A DNA stretch of 64,000 nt from Desulfosarcina sp. BuS5 (lineage in GTDB: Bacteria > Desulfobacterota > Desulfobacteria > Desulfobacterales > BuS5): positions 2,461,041-2,525,040 of the forward strand of contig NZ_CP087952.1 in the NCBI RefSeq assembly GCF_028752835.1, given 5' to 3'. The first letter of the stretch is position 1. Each line of letters starts with the position of its first letter. The translations under genes and the position numbers were made by a program. Below the pieces are notes generated by a model. The model made no database searches and was not told where the DNA came from. It saw only the letters and a program-made list of their open reading frames with translations. Below, piece by piece: positions 42,606 to 51,800 of the stretch.

Positions 42606-44252
42606 AGTATCTGCTGAATTTCTTTTTTATGAAAGAAATGCTTTGCTATCCATAGCAGTATATGCCATTTTTTAAATTGCAGCTAAATGGTATTTTAAGC
42701 ACTCTAAAAAGGATAGGAGGTATTCTGATGATAAAAAATACTTTTGAAGAAGTTCTTTCTGATGAATGGGTGAAAGCAAATATAACCAATCCAGTTCAGG
42801 AATTGGTTATTATCCGTGGGATAATTCCATGGCAAAAAATGATTACAAAGTTGTGTAAATTTTATAACACCAGTCAGGGTGCTTTTGGAAAATCTCTCAG
42901 GATGATGACAGCGATTTTGATTTGTATAAAATACTATCAATTAAGTGATAGGCAAATGGTTAAGCATATAAAAGAAAACCACTATATTCAATATTTTTGT
43001 AACATCACAAATGAGGAATTGCAAACATGCCTGGATCCGAGTTCTATATGTGTATTTCGAAAACGTATAGGTGAAGAAGGTGTTGAAATTATAGAAAAAG
43101 AAGTTTTTGAGGTTCTACGCAAAGCTGGGATAATACAGGGTGATAATGCTATGATAGATTCAAGCGTATTGAAAAATAACGTTATCTATCCAAATGATGT
43201 ACATTTAATTTTTAAAGCTTTTGACAAAATGAAACAATTTGCCGTTTTGCATCAAATCTCCTTGTGGTGGGACAATAATGAAGTAAAAAAATTATGGCGA
43301 GAATTTTTTTTGAACAAAAAACAAAACCGTTTGGAATGGTTACTCAAATTTAATATATTATTTATTCCTGCTCTAAAAATATTTGATAAAAAAGTTGAAT
43401 CATTAAAGACCACAAAGAAAAAACAAATAAAAGCTGACAATATGTTTGCTATTCTTACTATTCTTGAAGCACAAACCTTAGAAAAACTCGAAGGTAAAAA
43501 ACAGATAAAAAACCGGATTGTATCCATTGATGAACCGGATGCCCGCCCGATTGTAAAAGGAAAAGAGCATCCGAAGTGTGAATTCGGCACAACAATGGAA
43601 ATGACTTTCAATAGGGAAGGATTCATGATTACCATTGAAAATTTTATCGGTAATCCAAATGATAAAACGCTTTTTGCTGGAACACTCGAACAGTTCAAAA
43701 AACGGATGAAAGGCGAACCGGAAAATATTATTACCGACCTTGGTTACAGAAGCAATGGTAATTTTAAAATTGCAGACAATATCAGTAACGTTTTTTTGGG
43801 GCGTAAAAAAGATGTATCCGAAGAAAAACAGAGTTTTTGCTGTAAAGCCCGTTCAGCAACAGAAGGTTTCATAGCTATTGCAAAAAATATTAGAGGTTTT
43901 GGATGCAGTCTTTATAGAGGATTTGAAGGAGACCGTATATGGTCATTGCTTTGTCAAACCGCTTATAATCTTAAAAAGTTTATTCAGCTTCTAATGGGAG
44001 AAAAGATTGAAGAAAAAAAACTGATGAAACTCGGGCTGGCATAAGCCGAACAAGGATTTTATCAAAAATAGTTGATTTTAAAAAATATGCGGATAGGAGA
44101 GGTGCGTCTATAGGTGTTAACAATTTGCCGTTTTTTACCAAAATTCAATTAAAATACCACAAATGAGCTTAAAATTTTAGATTAAAATTCTCTATGATTA
44201 ATATATGAACAATGCTGATATACTATGTTATTATCGAAATTCAGCGGATACT
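42606..44252 (+). mobile_element. Complete 1647-bp insertion sequence (DDE, IS1182/ISNCY-like)
   Basis: Terminal inverted repeats AGTATCTGCTGAATTTC at 42606-42622 and GAAATTCAGCGGATACT at 44236-44252, with one mismatch. They are flanked by a perfect 4-bp target duplication ACAT (42602-42605 and 44253-44256). The element has one transposase gene. Intact ends and duplication indicate a recent insertion. The target was the 3' part of a RAYT-type transposase unit. Confidence 0.93.
42728..44044 (+). CDS. DDE transposase
   Basis: A 438-residue transposase. The catalytic acidic residues are likely Asp in AMIDSSVLKNNV, Asp in ITDLGYRSNGNF, and Glu in SATEGFIAIAKN. The middle has SIDEPDARPIVKGKEHPKCE, as in ISNCY/IS1182-type enzymes. 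I start at the ATG at 42728, which has AGGAGG; the open frame begins further upstream. It is intact and probably active. It may also mobilise the 199-bp element at 15.4 kb. Confidence 0.88.
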   Translation: MIKNTFEEVLSDEWVKANITNPVQELVIIRGIIPWQKMITKLCKFYNTSQGAFGKSLRMMTAILICIKYYQLSDRQMVKHIKENHYIQYFCNITNEELQTCLDPSSICVFRKRIGEEGVEIIEKEVFEVLRKAGIIQGDNAMIDSSVLKNNVIYPNDVHLIFKAFDKMKQFAVLHQISLWWDNNEVKKLWREFFLNKKQNRLEWLLKFNILFIPALKIFDKKVESLKTTKKKQIKADNMFAILTILEAQTLEKLEGKKQIKNRIVSIDEPDARPIVKGKEHPKCEFGTTMEMTFNREGFMITIENFIGNPNDKTLFAGTLEQFKKRMKGEPENIITDLGYRSNGNFKIADNISNVFLGRKKDVSEEKQSFCCKARSATEGFIAIAKNIRGFGCSLYRGFEGDRIWSLLCQTAYNLKKFIQLLMGEKIEEKKLMKLGLA

Positions 44253-44500
44253 ACATAATCGGAAAAAGTAGGCAAAAGAACAGGGTACATGCCAGGGATT
44301 TGGTTTGCTATTGGTCTGCAATTGAGCTTGGAATCTCTATGGCGGATTTAGCCAAAAGATTTGGGTTAACACTCTCGGCAGTGAGTTACGCAGTAAAAAG
44401 GGGAGAGGAAATAGCAAAAAAGGCGATTATCTACTGGAGGATTAAGTTATTGGATTATTTAAGGACGTCCCTGAAACTCGTCCCAGTTCTCACGTTCTAA
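44253..44500 (+). pseudogene. 3' relic of a second REP-associated transposase
   Basis: The frame after the IS reads KNRVHARDLVCYWSAIELG, ISMADLAKRFGLTLSAVSYA and VKRGEEIAKK. This is the C-terminal helix-turn-helix of larger Y1 (IS200-like) REP-associated transposases. The catalytic N-terminal part is absent on the other side of the IS (only a REP-B unit is there). It ends at a block (44455-44473) that is the complement of the REP-B leader, followed by REP-B. It probably once served the REP-B family. Confidence 0.75.
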
Positions 44501-44563
44501 TCATTTCTACGCTCCCGCGTGGGAACGAGTGAAAAAAACCAAACATTAAAAGGAGGAAACCGC

Positions 44564-44662
44564 CATGCGCTTTTTCAATACGGCCGGTCCTGTTGTTCCC
44601 AATGACCATTACTGTTTATCTCCATTAAACAGGTTTAATCTGAAAGTTTGTAGGGTGGATTA
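44564..44662 (+). pseudogene. 5' stub of an AAA-type ATPase gene cut by REP-A/RAYT
   Basis: A strong AAAAGGAGG is followed by MRFFNTAGPVVPNDHYCLSP, the N-terminus of a family of ATP-binding proteins that continue into a Walker A loop (from memory of the family). After about 29 codons the frame enters the REP-A at 44650 and stops. No remainder is found after the RAYT gene. Confidence 0.7.
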
Positions 44663-44679
44663 AGCGAAGCGAATCCACC
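44650..44679. repeat. REP-A unit upstream of RAYT
   Basis: GTAGGGTGGATTAAGCGAAG followed by CGAATCCACC, 38 bases before the RAYT start. It matches the copy at 45319-45348 exactly. Confidence 0.92.
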
Positions 44680-44717
44680 GAAAACCGATCCGCCAAACAA
44701 AAAACGAAATACATGCT

Positions 44718-45236
44718 ATGGGGAATTATCGTCGCGTTTATCAAGAAGGTGGCTGTTATTTTTTTACCGTTGTCACGTATCAACGGAAAAAAATCCTGAC
44801 GCAACCGGTGCATATCAAACGGCTCAGATATGCCTTCAAAAGAGTCATGGACAAAAGACCATTTAAGATGGATTCAGTGGTAATTTTGCCGGATCACATT
44901 CATTGTATTTGGAATCTGCCGGAAGGAGATGCGGATTTTTCGACCCGGTGGAAACTCATAAAACGCAATTTTTCAGCAGGCATTGCCGCACCTGTTACAA
45001 AACGCGGAGAAAAGAAAATCTGGCAGAGAAGGTTCTGGGAGCATGTGATACGAAATGAAGAGGATTGGCGAAGGCACGTAGATTACATCCATTATAATCC
45101 TGTTAAACATGGTTACGCAATGCGTCCGTTGGATTGGCAGTACAGCTCATTTTCCCGCGCGGTGGAGCGTGGCTGGTATTCTCAGGATTGGGGAAACCAC
45201 GAACCCGGAAATATAAAAGGGGTAGAGTGGGAATAA
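44718..45236 (+). CDS. REP-associated tyrosine transposase (RAYT, IS200-like)
   Basis: A 172-residue Y1-type transposase. The metal-binding HUH-like motif is DHIHCIW; the catalytic tyrosine is the first or second Tyr of VDYIHYNPVKHG. The N-terminal YFFTVVTYQRKKI is typical of the family. It is flanked on both sides by REP-A units (44650, 45254, 45319). In characterised systems the enzyme binds and cleaves its cognate REP. All motifs are intact, so it can account for the REP-A copies across the window. Confidence 0.92.
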   Translation: MGNYRRVYQEGGCYFFTVVTYQRKKILTQPVHIKRLRYAFKRVMDKRPFKMDSVVILPDHIHCIWNLPEGDADFSTRWKLIKRNFSAGIAAPVTKRGEKKIWQRRFWEHVIRNEEDWRRHVDYIHYNPVKHGYAMRPLDWQYSSFSRAVERGWYSQDWGNHEPGNIKGVEWE

Positions 45237-45253
45237 TGGAAAAGTGAAGATTT

Positions 45254-45348
45254 GGTGGATTCGTCGCTTATGCTCCTTAATCCACCCTACAATTTATGAC
45301 AATTTACGAGATGGCGCTGTAGGGTGGATTAAGCGAAGCGAATCCACC
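45254..45348. repeat. Inverted pair of REP-A units downstream of RAYT
   Basis: 45254-45290 (GGTGGATTCGTCGCTTATGC variant) and 45319-45348 (canonical, opposite orientation), separated by 28 bases. Together they form a BIME-like pair ending 28 bases before the start of the giant lipoprotein gene. Confidence 0.9.
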
Positions 45349-45375
45349 GAAAACTCTATATGGAGAAGGAAAAGT

Positions 45376-47334
45376 ATGAAAGGTAAAATTCATAGGTTAA
45401 GGATCGGGATTATTCAAAAACGGTTGATGGCTCTATTTATGTCAATAATTTTCACTAGCTACACTTTTTGTGGCTGCGCTGGCACAACAAAGCAGCTAAT
45501 TCCCACAAACACAGGCAAAAAAGATAGCTTTATACATGTCATTATAGACGATAAGTTCATTAAATCTGAAAAATATGGTCCAAAGCTTGTCGGCAAAATA
45601 GAGGAGGTCTTTCGGAAGTCCTTTGAGAACGTCTCGGTACGGACGGGGTATGATAATTGCCAAATTGGGGACATGTTAATTCAGCCTACCACGCTTTCTG
45701 TAGTACCTTCAAAATTAGAAACAGGAGAAATCCAAAATACATATCTCTATGCAAATATTCGAGTAATAACTAATAATTCTTCTCTGGAATTCACAATAAC
45801 AGAAACAACCGAAGGTGAAACACCGGGTGTAGTGCTAATTGGTGAAATACTTTTAGCGTATATTTTTCTTTTTCCAATTGGGGGAAGTTATAATGCATCT
45901 GATTTAGTAGATAGAGCTTTTACCACCAATAAAGCATTGAAAATTGGAGCTATCGATCTCCATAACAAGATTATAAGTTCATCTGAATTCAAAGCATACG
46001 CTAACTCATCGCAAATGATTCAAACCTCCCCTGCCACCCTCACAGCCCAACTTCACTACTCCGACAAAACCTCATTCCTTCCCAACAACACCATAGACGC
46101 AGCCGAAAAATCCACAATAACCGCCATCATCACAAATTCCGGCAAAGGCACCGCCTTTGACGTAAACCTAATCACCGAATCTAAATATAAAAACATCAAC
46201 TTTCCTGAAACAATCCCAATCGGAGATATCCAGCCGGGTGAATCCAAGGATATCACAATTCCGATTAATGCGGATTTGTCCCTTGCTTCCGGCACTGCTT
46301 CATTTTTGATTAACGCCCGTGAAAAAAGGGGTTATGATGCAAGGCCGGTTGAGCTTCAAATTTCCGCGGCTCAACTGCGAAGCCCTGAACTGCTCTTTGC
46401 TTCATGCAATATCAATGATTCTTCAGGTCTTGCAGACGGCGACGGGGATGGTGTCCCTGAAAATAATGAAATTATTGAGTTGAATCCTTATGTCAGCAAT
46501 AAAGGGATAGGGGATGCCCTGAAAATTTCCGTTCAATTGACGAATATTACGGACGGAATAGAGATAATAAAGAAAAAGGACGATCTGACATCAATCGGGT
46601 CAGGCGCGATTGGCAAGTCAACCCTGGCATTTAAAATCCCCCGCACCTTTGCTCAGCCTGAGATCAAATATACTGTTGCCGCAACAGATGTAAGAGGAAT
46701 GCGAACCGAAAAAACCTATACAATACCGTTTCAGTCAAAAGCGCCTGAACTCTATTGCACTTACCGGATTGTTGACACAGGCCTCAGAGAAATATCAACT
46801 CTGAAGAATGGTCAATCCTGCAGGCTGAAAATTATACCCAAAAATACAGGGAAAAACATTGCCGAGGGAGTAACTCTTCGAGTCACATCCGCATCCGGTA
46901 AAGCAAATATCGGCAACTATGATAATGATATTGGCGTGTTGTCACCAGATACCACGGGGAGCGCCGTCACAGTGCCGGTCTCTTTGAGCCGTTCTTTTGT
47001 CGGGCAATCATTGACACTAAATGTTTCCATGGAACAGGACGGTTTTGCCGGATTTTCCAGGGAGATAACTCTCCCTGTCATGACCACACGGCCTGAATTG
47101 GAATGCAGGGTTGTGCTGCTTAATGGAATCTCGGAAAATGCCGTATCTCAAAATTCCCGGCCAAAATTTCGGGTCAGCCTGAGCAATAACGGCAGCCTGG
47201 ATGCAAAGGACGTAAAAATCGCATTTAAAGCCAACGGCGCCAACATTACATATGACAAGGAAAATTTTATTGGAACTATCAAGGCTGGAGAAAGCCAATA
47301 TAAAGATTTCACCTTTTTTGTCCGTTCCAGGTAG
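45376..47334 (+). CDS. Giant surface lipoprotein gene, 5' exon-like part (interrupted)
   Basis: An N-terminal lipoprotein signal (SYTFCGCAG) opens 652 residues ending at the group II intron. The first 220 residues resemble a periplasmic domain with VIIDDKFIKSEKYGPKLVG. They are followed by at least four CARDB-like beta repeats (NNTIDAAEKSTITAIITNSG, EIIELNPYVSNKGIGDALKI, KNGQSCRLKIIPKNTGKNIA, NSRPKFRVSLSNNGSLDAKD). The start at 45376 has GAGAAGGAAAAG; the frame upstream is repeat. The stop at 47332-47334 belongs to the intron. Removing 47331-49522 continues the frame. Confidence 0.8.
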   Translation: MKGKIHRLRIGIIQKRLMALFMSIIFTSYTFCGCAGTTKQLIPTNTGKKDSFIHVIIDDKFIKSEKYGPKLVGKIEEVFRKSFENVSVRTGYDNCQIGDMLIQPTTLSVVPSKLETGEIQNTYLYANIRVITNNSSLEFTITETTEGETPGVVLIGEILLAYIFLFPIGGSYNASDLVDRAFTTNKALKIGAIDLHNKIISSSEFKAYANSSQMIQTSPATLTAQLHYSDKTSFLPNNTIDAAEKSTITAIITNSGKGTAFDVNLITESKYKNINFPETIPIGDIQPGESKDITIPINADLSLASGTASFLINAREKRGYDARPVELQISAAQLRSPELLFASCNINDSSGLADGDGDGVPENNEIIELNPYVSNKGIGDALKISVQLTNITDGIEIIKKKDDLTSIGSGAIGKSTLAFKIPRTFAQPEIKYTVAATDVRGMRTEKTYTIPFQSKAPELYCTYRIVDTGLREISTLKNGQSCRLKIIPKNTGKNIAEGVTLRVTSASGKANIGNYDNDIGVLSPDTTGSAVTVPVSLSRSFVGQSLTLNVSMEQDGFAGFSREITLPVMTTRPELECRVVLLNGISENAVSQNSRPKFRVSLSNNGSLDAKDVKIAFKANGANITYDKENFIGTIKAGESQYKDFTFFVRSR

Positions 47335-49522
47335 GAGCATCGGTTACCCGACGCCCCCCCTACAGACCCGTACGTGAAGATTTCCCTCATACGGTTCCTC
47401 GGTTCAAATCCTTTTTACCGGATTATCAACCAAACAGGCGACACCCCGTTTGGCGTATAACTTTGCAGCCCTTACGGCATCAAATATTATGGACTATTCT
47501 GGGTAATGGCAGTGGGTATGTTGTGCGCAAGTCCTCGAACATTACTTCGCCCTTGTGACTTCTTCGGCTTAACCATCGACGCCATGCTTTCTCAGTATAT
47601 TCAAACACAACTTCCAGCACTTTGTAGTTACTTATTACTCCAAAGTACTGGTAAAAACCTCGCAGTTTACTGCAAAGAATCTCATACTGCTCGGCCATTG
47701 GCTTATGACGGTTATCCTTGCACCATATCCATATTCTCTTCATAAAACGGCTTGAACGCTTTCTTGCCGTCTTTTTCTTTATTACCATGTACCCTTTTAA
47801 TGATTTTGACCAGTAAAATGTAAACCCTAAAAAATCAAACGTCCCGTTTCCCTTTCCGCTAATGCGTTTGGAAAATCGAATCAGTTTTGTCTTTTCCGGG
47901 TGAAGTGACAGCTCGAACTGTTCGAACCGCCTGGGTAATACATCCATGACACGCAATGCGTCTTTTTCATACTCGAACCCGAGGATGAAATCATCCGCCC
48001 AGCGTATGATGGAGCATCTCCCTTTCATCCGGGGGATCACTTCTTTCACGTACCAGTCATCTAAAACATAATGAAGAAAGATATTACTGAGCACAGGGGA
48101 AATTACTCCTCCCTGTGGAGTGCCCGTTTCAGAGTACGTCAGGTTGCCTTCCTCCATTACGCCTGCATTCAACCACTTCCCTATCAGGCGAATCATTCCG
48201 CCGTCACTTACTCTCCGACGTATCATGTCTTTAAGTAACTCGTGATTAATATTGTCAAATAGTCCTGTAATATCTGCGCTTACTATCCAGCTGATATTCT
48301 GCTTCAAGCATTGCTCACGTAAATCTTTGATTGCCATGTGTTGGCTCCGACCTTTTCTGAATGCATGGGAAAAATTGTAAAAATTCCTGTCAAATATGAC
48401 ATTCAATATGGCTGCTGCTGCTTTCTGGACAATTTTATCCTCAAGTACAGGTATGCCAATTGGACGCTTTTTCCCTCCTTCCTTGTCTATCCAGATACGC
48501 TTTACAGGAGACGCAACGTACTGTCCTCTCCGCAGTCGTTCATACAGATTATAGAGGTTTTGATCAAGATTTTCGGCATACTCCTTTGCCGTAACCTTGT
48601 CCACTCCTGCAGATTTGCTTTTCCGAATTTTACGAAAGGATTGTTTCAGTAAATCAAAGTCTATCCGATGGACTACTGATGTAAATACCAGTTCAGGATT
48701 ACTTTGAGCAAGCAGCTCGATTTTGATAAGGGATGACCCACCTGTTAACACCGGTGGTTGTCCCCATTCTATCGGTCTGGAATTGCAAGCGACCGTTCTT
48801 GCAATTTCTCGGCTTTTTGTTGATATGGTTTGTGACATCTGTGTATCTCCCATAATTCCTGCCAAAAAAACGTTATACCCTGCTTCACCTTCCCTGCAGT
48901 GGGTCGCTTGGGCATCACTTCCCCACCTTTCCGATCAAGATAGTTCAATTCTTAATCATCGGTACTATGATCTGCTAAGACTTCCGAATGTTTATCTCAG
49001 GTTCGTTCGCTCTTCGCTATCCTCCCCTGATACCTTGTATCGCCCATCTTTTAATGTTTGTGTTTCTGCCAATGGCAGACTCGTTGCAAGGCGGGACATT
49101 CCTATGCAACGCCGGGATTTCGCTTGCGCTGGATTTCCTGTTACCGTTCTTTTTACCCAAGGAAACATCCGGGTCTCCCAAGTTCCCGAGCTACCCCTTT
49201 GAGTACATGCCCTGGTCTAAGACCCCGGTGGTGTCCTGAATACTTGCCTTAGCATATTCAGGACTGCTGCCTTCCGCTGTCTCCAAAGCGTCGGCTTTTT
49301 CCTGCAAGCAGGATTATCACAATGACCACAACCATACATTTTTCGGGGCTCAATACAGAGCCTGCAATCTTGCTCCGTCCAGCTCCAGACTCCCGTTACC
49401 GGGTTTACCTGTGGACTTCGCTACTGACCTGCTGGTTAGTCTTTAGTCAGGTGGGACTATCTTAACATCAATGCCAGAGCAAGCCCTGCAGAGATGAAGG
49501 AAACAAACCGTTTCCCGAGCAC
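47331..49522 (-). mobile_element. Group II intron, inserted antisense to the host gene
   Basis: About 2192 bp on the minus strand. The 5' end is GTGCTCGGGAAACGG at 49522. The domain V hairpin (GAACCGTATGAGGGAAATCT and its partner) lies at about 47371-47404. Domain VI is next, and the 3' end is near 47331 (CTCCTAC). The maturase/reverse transcriptase is inside. Its ends were placed by the fold and by the fact that their removal restores the host frame exactly. Because it is antisense it cannot be spliced out of the host mRNA. Exact ends could shift by a few bases. Confidence 0.82.
47480..48838 (-). CDS. Group II intron reverse transcriptase/maturase
   Basis: A 452-residue protein. RT blocks are visible: KSAGVDKVTAKEYAENLDQN, RPIGIPVLEDKIVQKAAAA, HAFRKGRSQHMAI, SADITGLFDNINH, GTPQGGVISPVLSN, and an active site RWADDF in place of YADD. 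The maturase X domain ends in GFYQYFGVISNYKVLE. There is no HNH endonuclease domain. I start at the ATG at 48838 with GGGAG; a TTG lies at 48865. It sits in intron domain IV. Confidence 0.9.
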   Translation of the reverse strand: MSQTISTKSREIARTVACNSRPIEWGQPPVLTGGSSLIKIELLAQSNPELVFTSVVHRIDFDLLKQSFRKIRKSKSAGVDKVTAKEYAENLDQNLYNLYERLRRGQYVASPVKRIWIDKEGGKKRPIGIPVLEDKIVQKAAAAILNVIFDRNFYNFSHAFRKGRSQHMAIKDLREQCLKQNISWIVSADITGLFDNINHELLKDMIRRRVSDGGMIRLIGKWLNAGVMEEGNLTYSETGTPQGGVISPVLSNIFLHYVLDDWYVKEVIPRMKGRCSIIRWADDFILGFEYEKDALRVMDVLPRRFEQFELSLHPEKTKLIRFSKRISGKGNGTFDFLGFTFYWSKSLKGYMVIKKKTARKRSSRFMKRIWIWCKDNRHKPMAEQYEILCSKLRGFYQYFGVISNYKVLEVVFEYTEKAWRRWLSRRSHKGEVMFEDLRTTYPLPLPRIVHNI

Positions 49523-50110
49523 CCACTTGGTAACAATATCGAGTTTCAAAGACCTTGTGTCTTATCCCAACGATTCGGATTTATCTTGGCACGAGAAGAC
49601 GCCGGTTCGGTGTATGATACCACACTTCAGCCGATTGACCAGCCGCCGGAAATATCATCGAGGATAATTGTTGAATATGCATCATCCATATACGACAACC
49701 AGTTTGTTTTTCCTGAAGATATTGGTGGATCTACACAGGATCTCCCGTCAAGGATTATCGTGGAATATGCGTCATCCATATACGACGGCTGGCTTGTTTT
49801 TTCTGTGGATATTAACGCATCAACCCAGGATCTGCCTTCACGGACAATTGCAGAATATGCAACTTCGATCTTTGATAAAAAGCTTGTTTACCCTGCTGCA
49901 ATGACAGCATCCACCCAAAACCTCCCTTCAAGAATCGCAGTCGAATATGCCACTTCAATAATGACTATGGAATTACACCGGCCTGATATCCCTCTTGACA
50001 GCGATAATGACGGCATGTCCGACGCCTGGGAAGTCTCAAACGGTCTCGATCCTGACGATCTCATCCGATGCCCAAAACGATCCGGACAACGACGGCCTCA
50101 CCAACCTTAA
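49523..50110 (+). pseudogene. Giant lipoprotein gene, second segment with four 30-residue repeats
   Basis: The first part (frame continuing from 47330) reads SHLVTISSFKDLVSYPNDSD. A frame break at about 49550-49620 then leads to the frame of 49586-50110. That frame has four tandem copies of an about 31-residue unit: SRIIVEYASSIYDNQF, SRIIVEYASSIYDGWL, SRTIAEYATSIFDKKL, SRIAVEYATSIMTMEL. A calcium-binding thrombospondin-3-like sequence follows (DSDNDGMSDAWEVSNGLDPD). The frame is lost at 50060, where skipping one C restores it. Confidence 0.7.
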
Positions 50111-51800
50111 AGAGTTCAACAACCAAACCAATCCTAAAAATCCTGATTCGGACGGCGACGGCATGCCGGATGGCTGGGAGGTTATTAATAATTTAGATCC
50201 GAATTCCAATGACGCTGATAATGACGAGGATTCGGACGACCTGACGAATTTCCTTGAGTTCTCACATGAAACAAATCCTTTTAATGGAGATACGGATAAT
50301 GACGGAATAAGTGATTATGATGAAGTGAACTCTGGAATGGATCCAAATTCCGGTAAGGTTGTTAACCTCTCCTTTGATCAAAACGATGTGACAATCTCTC
50401 TTTGTGGTGAAAACAGTATCTATTTTACGGTAAAAAATCTGGTGGATATTTATAATCAATATAAGCTGGATATAAAGATAGAAATAAATGAACAGGTTAT
50501 GGATCCTGCATGGTATTCTCTTGAAAAAAAGGGTTTCCTGAGTACGTGGCAGCCTATAACCGGTGATTCCATATTTATGCTTTACGGGTCTAAGAAAGCA
50601 TTCAGAATTAAATTCAATATACCATGCGAATGTGAAACACCTGAAGCTGACTACACCTTAACGATTACTGCATCAGTCAAAGACAATGGAGCGATTGATC
50701 CGGTTGAAGCTTCGGCAAATATTCACGTTGATAAAAAACCGCATATCACACCCCTTAATTTTAACCCGGATGATAATACTTTTCATAATGCTGCAGGCAA
50801 TAGTATTTTTGTGTCATGGTTGACAGATGTGGAAACTTCAACCGAAATTTATTACAAAAAAATTGATGATGAAAGTTTTTCTACTTTAACCGGCGCTCCC
50901 GGAAAAGAACACCGGATGCTATTGGATAATCTTGAATGGGGAACAAGCTATATATGGTATGTCAAAAGTGTTTCCGACTGTAACGAGTTTGCAGAGACAA
51001 AACCGATCTTGAGCACAACAGGCAAGGCGATTACTTTTGTCAGCGGGAATCATGAATTTACCGTTAACAGGGATTATGACCAACAGGCGGAATTAACGGT
51101 TGTTAATAATGATTCTGAATCGGGACATGAACTCCTTTTATCTGTGATTAATCCTTATGATGATATAATTACAGGATTTATTGGAGAAGGGAGCGTAAAC
51201 CATCTGATTACCCTTGCTCCTGGTGAAACAAAAAATGTAAAACTTGTTATCCACGCACAAGATGCCTCCAAAACAGACTATAATCTGCTGCTCAAGGTCG
51301 TGTCTGATCCAGGTTCGGAAAAAGAATTTACCGATTATGCGCCTGTAATTTTGCATGTGCCAGATGATTTTTTTGTTTTAAATCTCGATTTGCAGGAAAC
51401 CTCGCAAGACTTTCAAGGATTTAAAAACACTTATCGAATCACAAATTATGGACACCCACTGACAGATCTGGTTGTTTATCTCAATGATGAGGCCATCCCA
51501 ATAGTTACCTTAACTCCTACAACAGATCACGGAAAACTTGAAACAGGTGAATATCTTGAGTTTACTCTTTCATCAACAGAATATGTTTCAGGTCATGTAT
51601 ATGCGGCATCAAGGAACATATCTGGCGCTCCTGCGAGTCTTGCTTTTGAGCTGGGATGCGGCCCTAACTTTGAATCCAGGGAGTTTGAAGTTGCAGATCC
51701 GGTAATTGCCTGCAGAATTGCGGACTGGTATTGCATAAACAGGCCGGTTATTGAGCTCCCCTTTACATTGCCCCCCCGGTTTTTTGATTTCAGATATTAA
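50061..51800 (+). pseudogene. Giant lipoprotein gene, third segment (TSP3-like and Ig-like domains)
   Basis: It continues the calcium-binding repeats (NDPDNDGLTNLKEFN, DGDGMPDGWEVINNLDPNS, GDTDNDGISDYDEVNSGMDP). Beta-sandwich domains follow, one fibronectin-like (TEIYYKKIDDESFSTL, WGTSYIWYVKSVSD). The frame ends 25 bases after a C7 tract at 51771-51777; six C would continue into the next frame (LPPGFLISDIKEASF). There is no start codon of its own that makes sense, so it is a fragment of one large gene. Confidence 0.7.

Noticed and set aside
47480-48838. RT at 47.5 kb as the DGR reverse transcriptase for the variable region at 31.9 kb
   Set aside because: It has the maturase domain and sits in an intron with domain V/VI; no template repeat is near it.
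48723-49252. Plus-strand frames of 64-159 codons opposite the intron 5' region
   Set aside because: They lie antisense to structured group II intron RNA and look like frame shadows of domain I-III.
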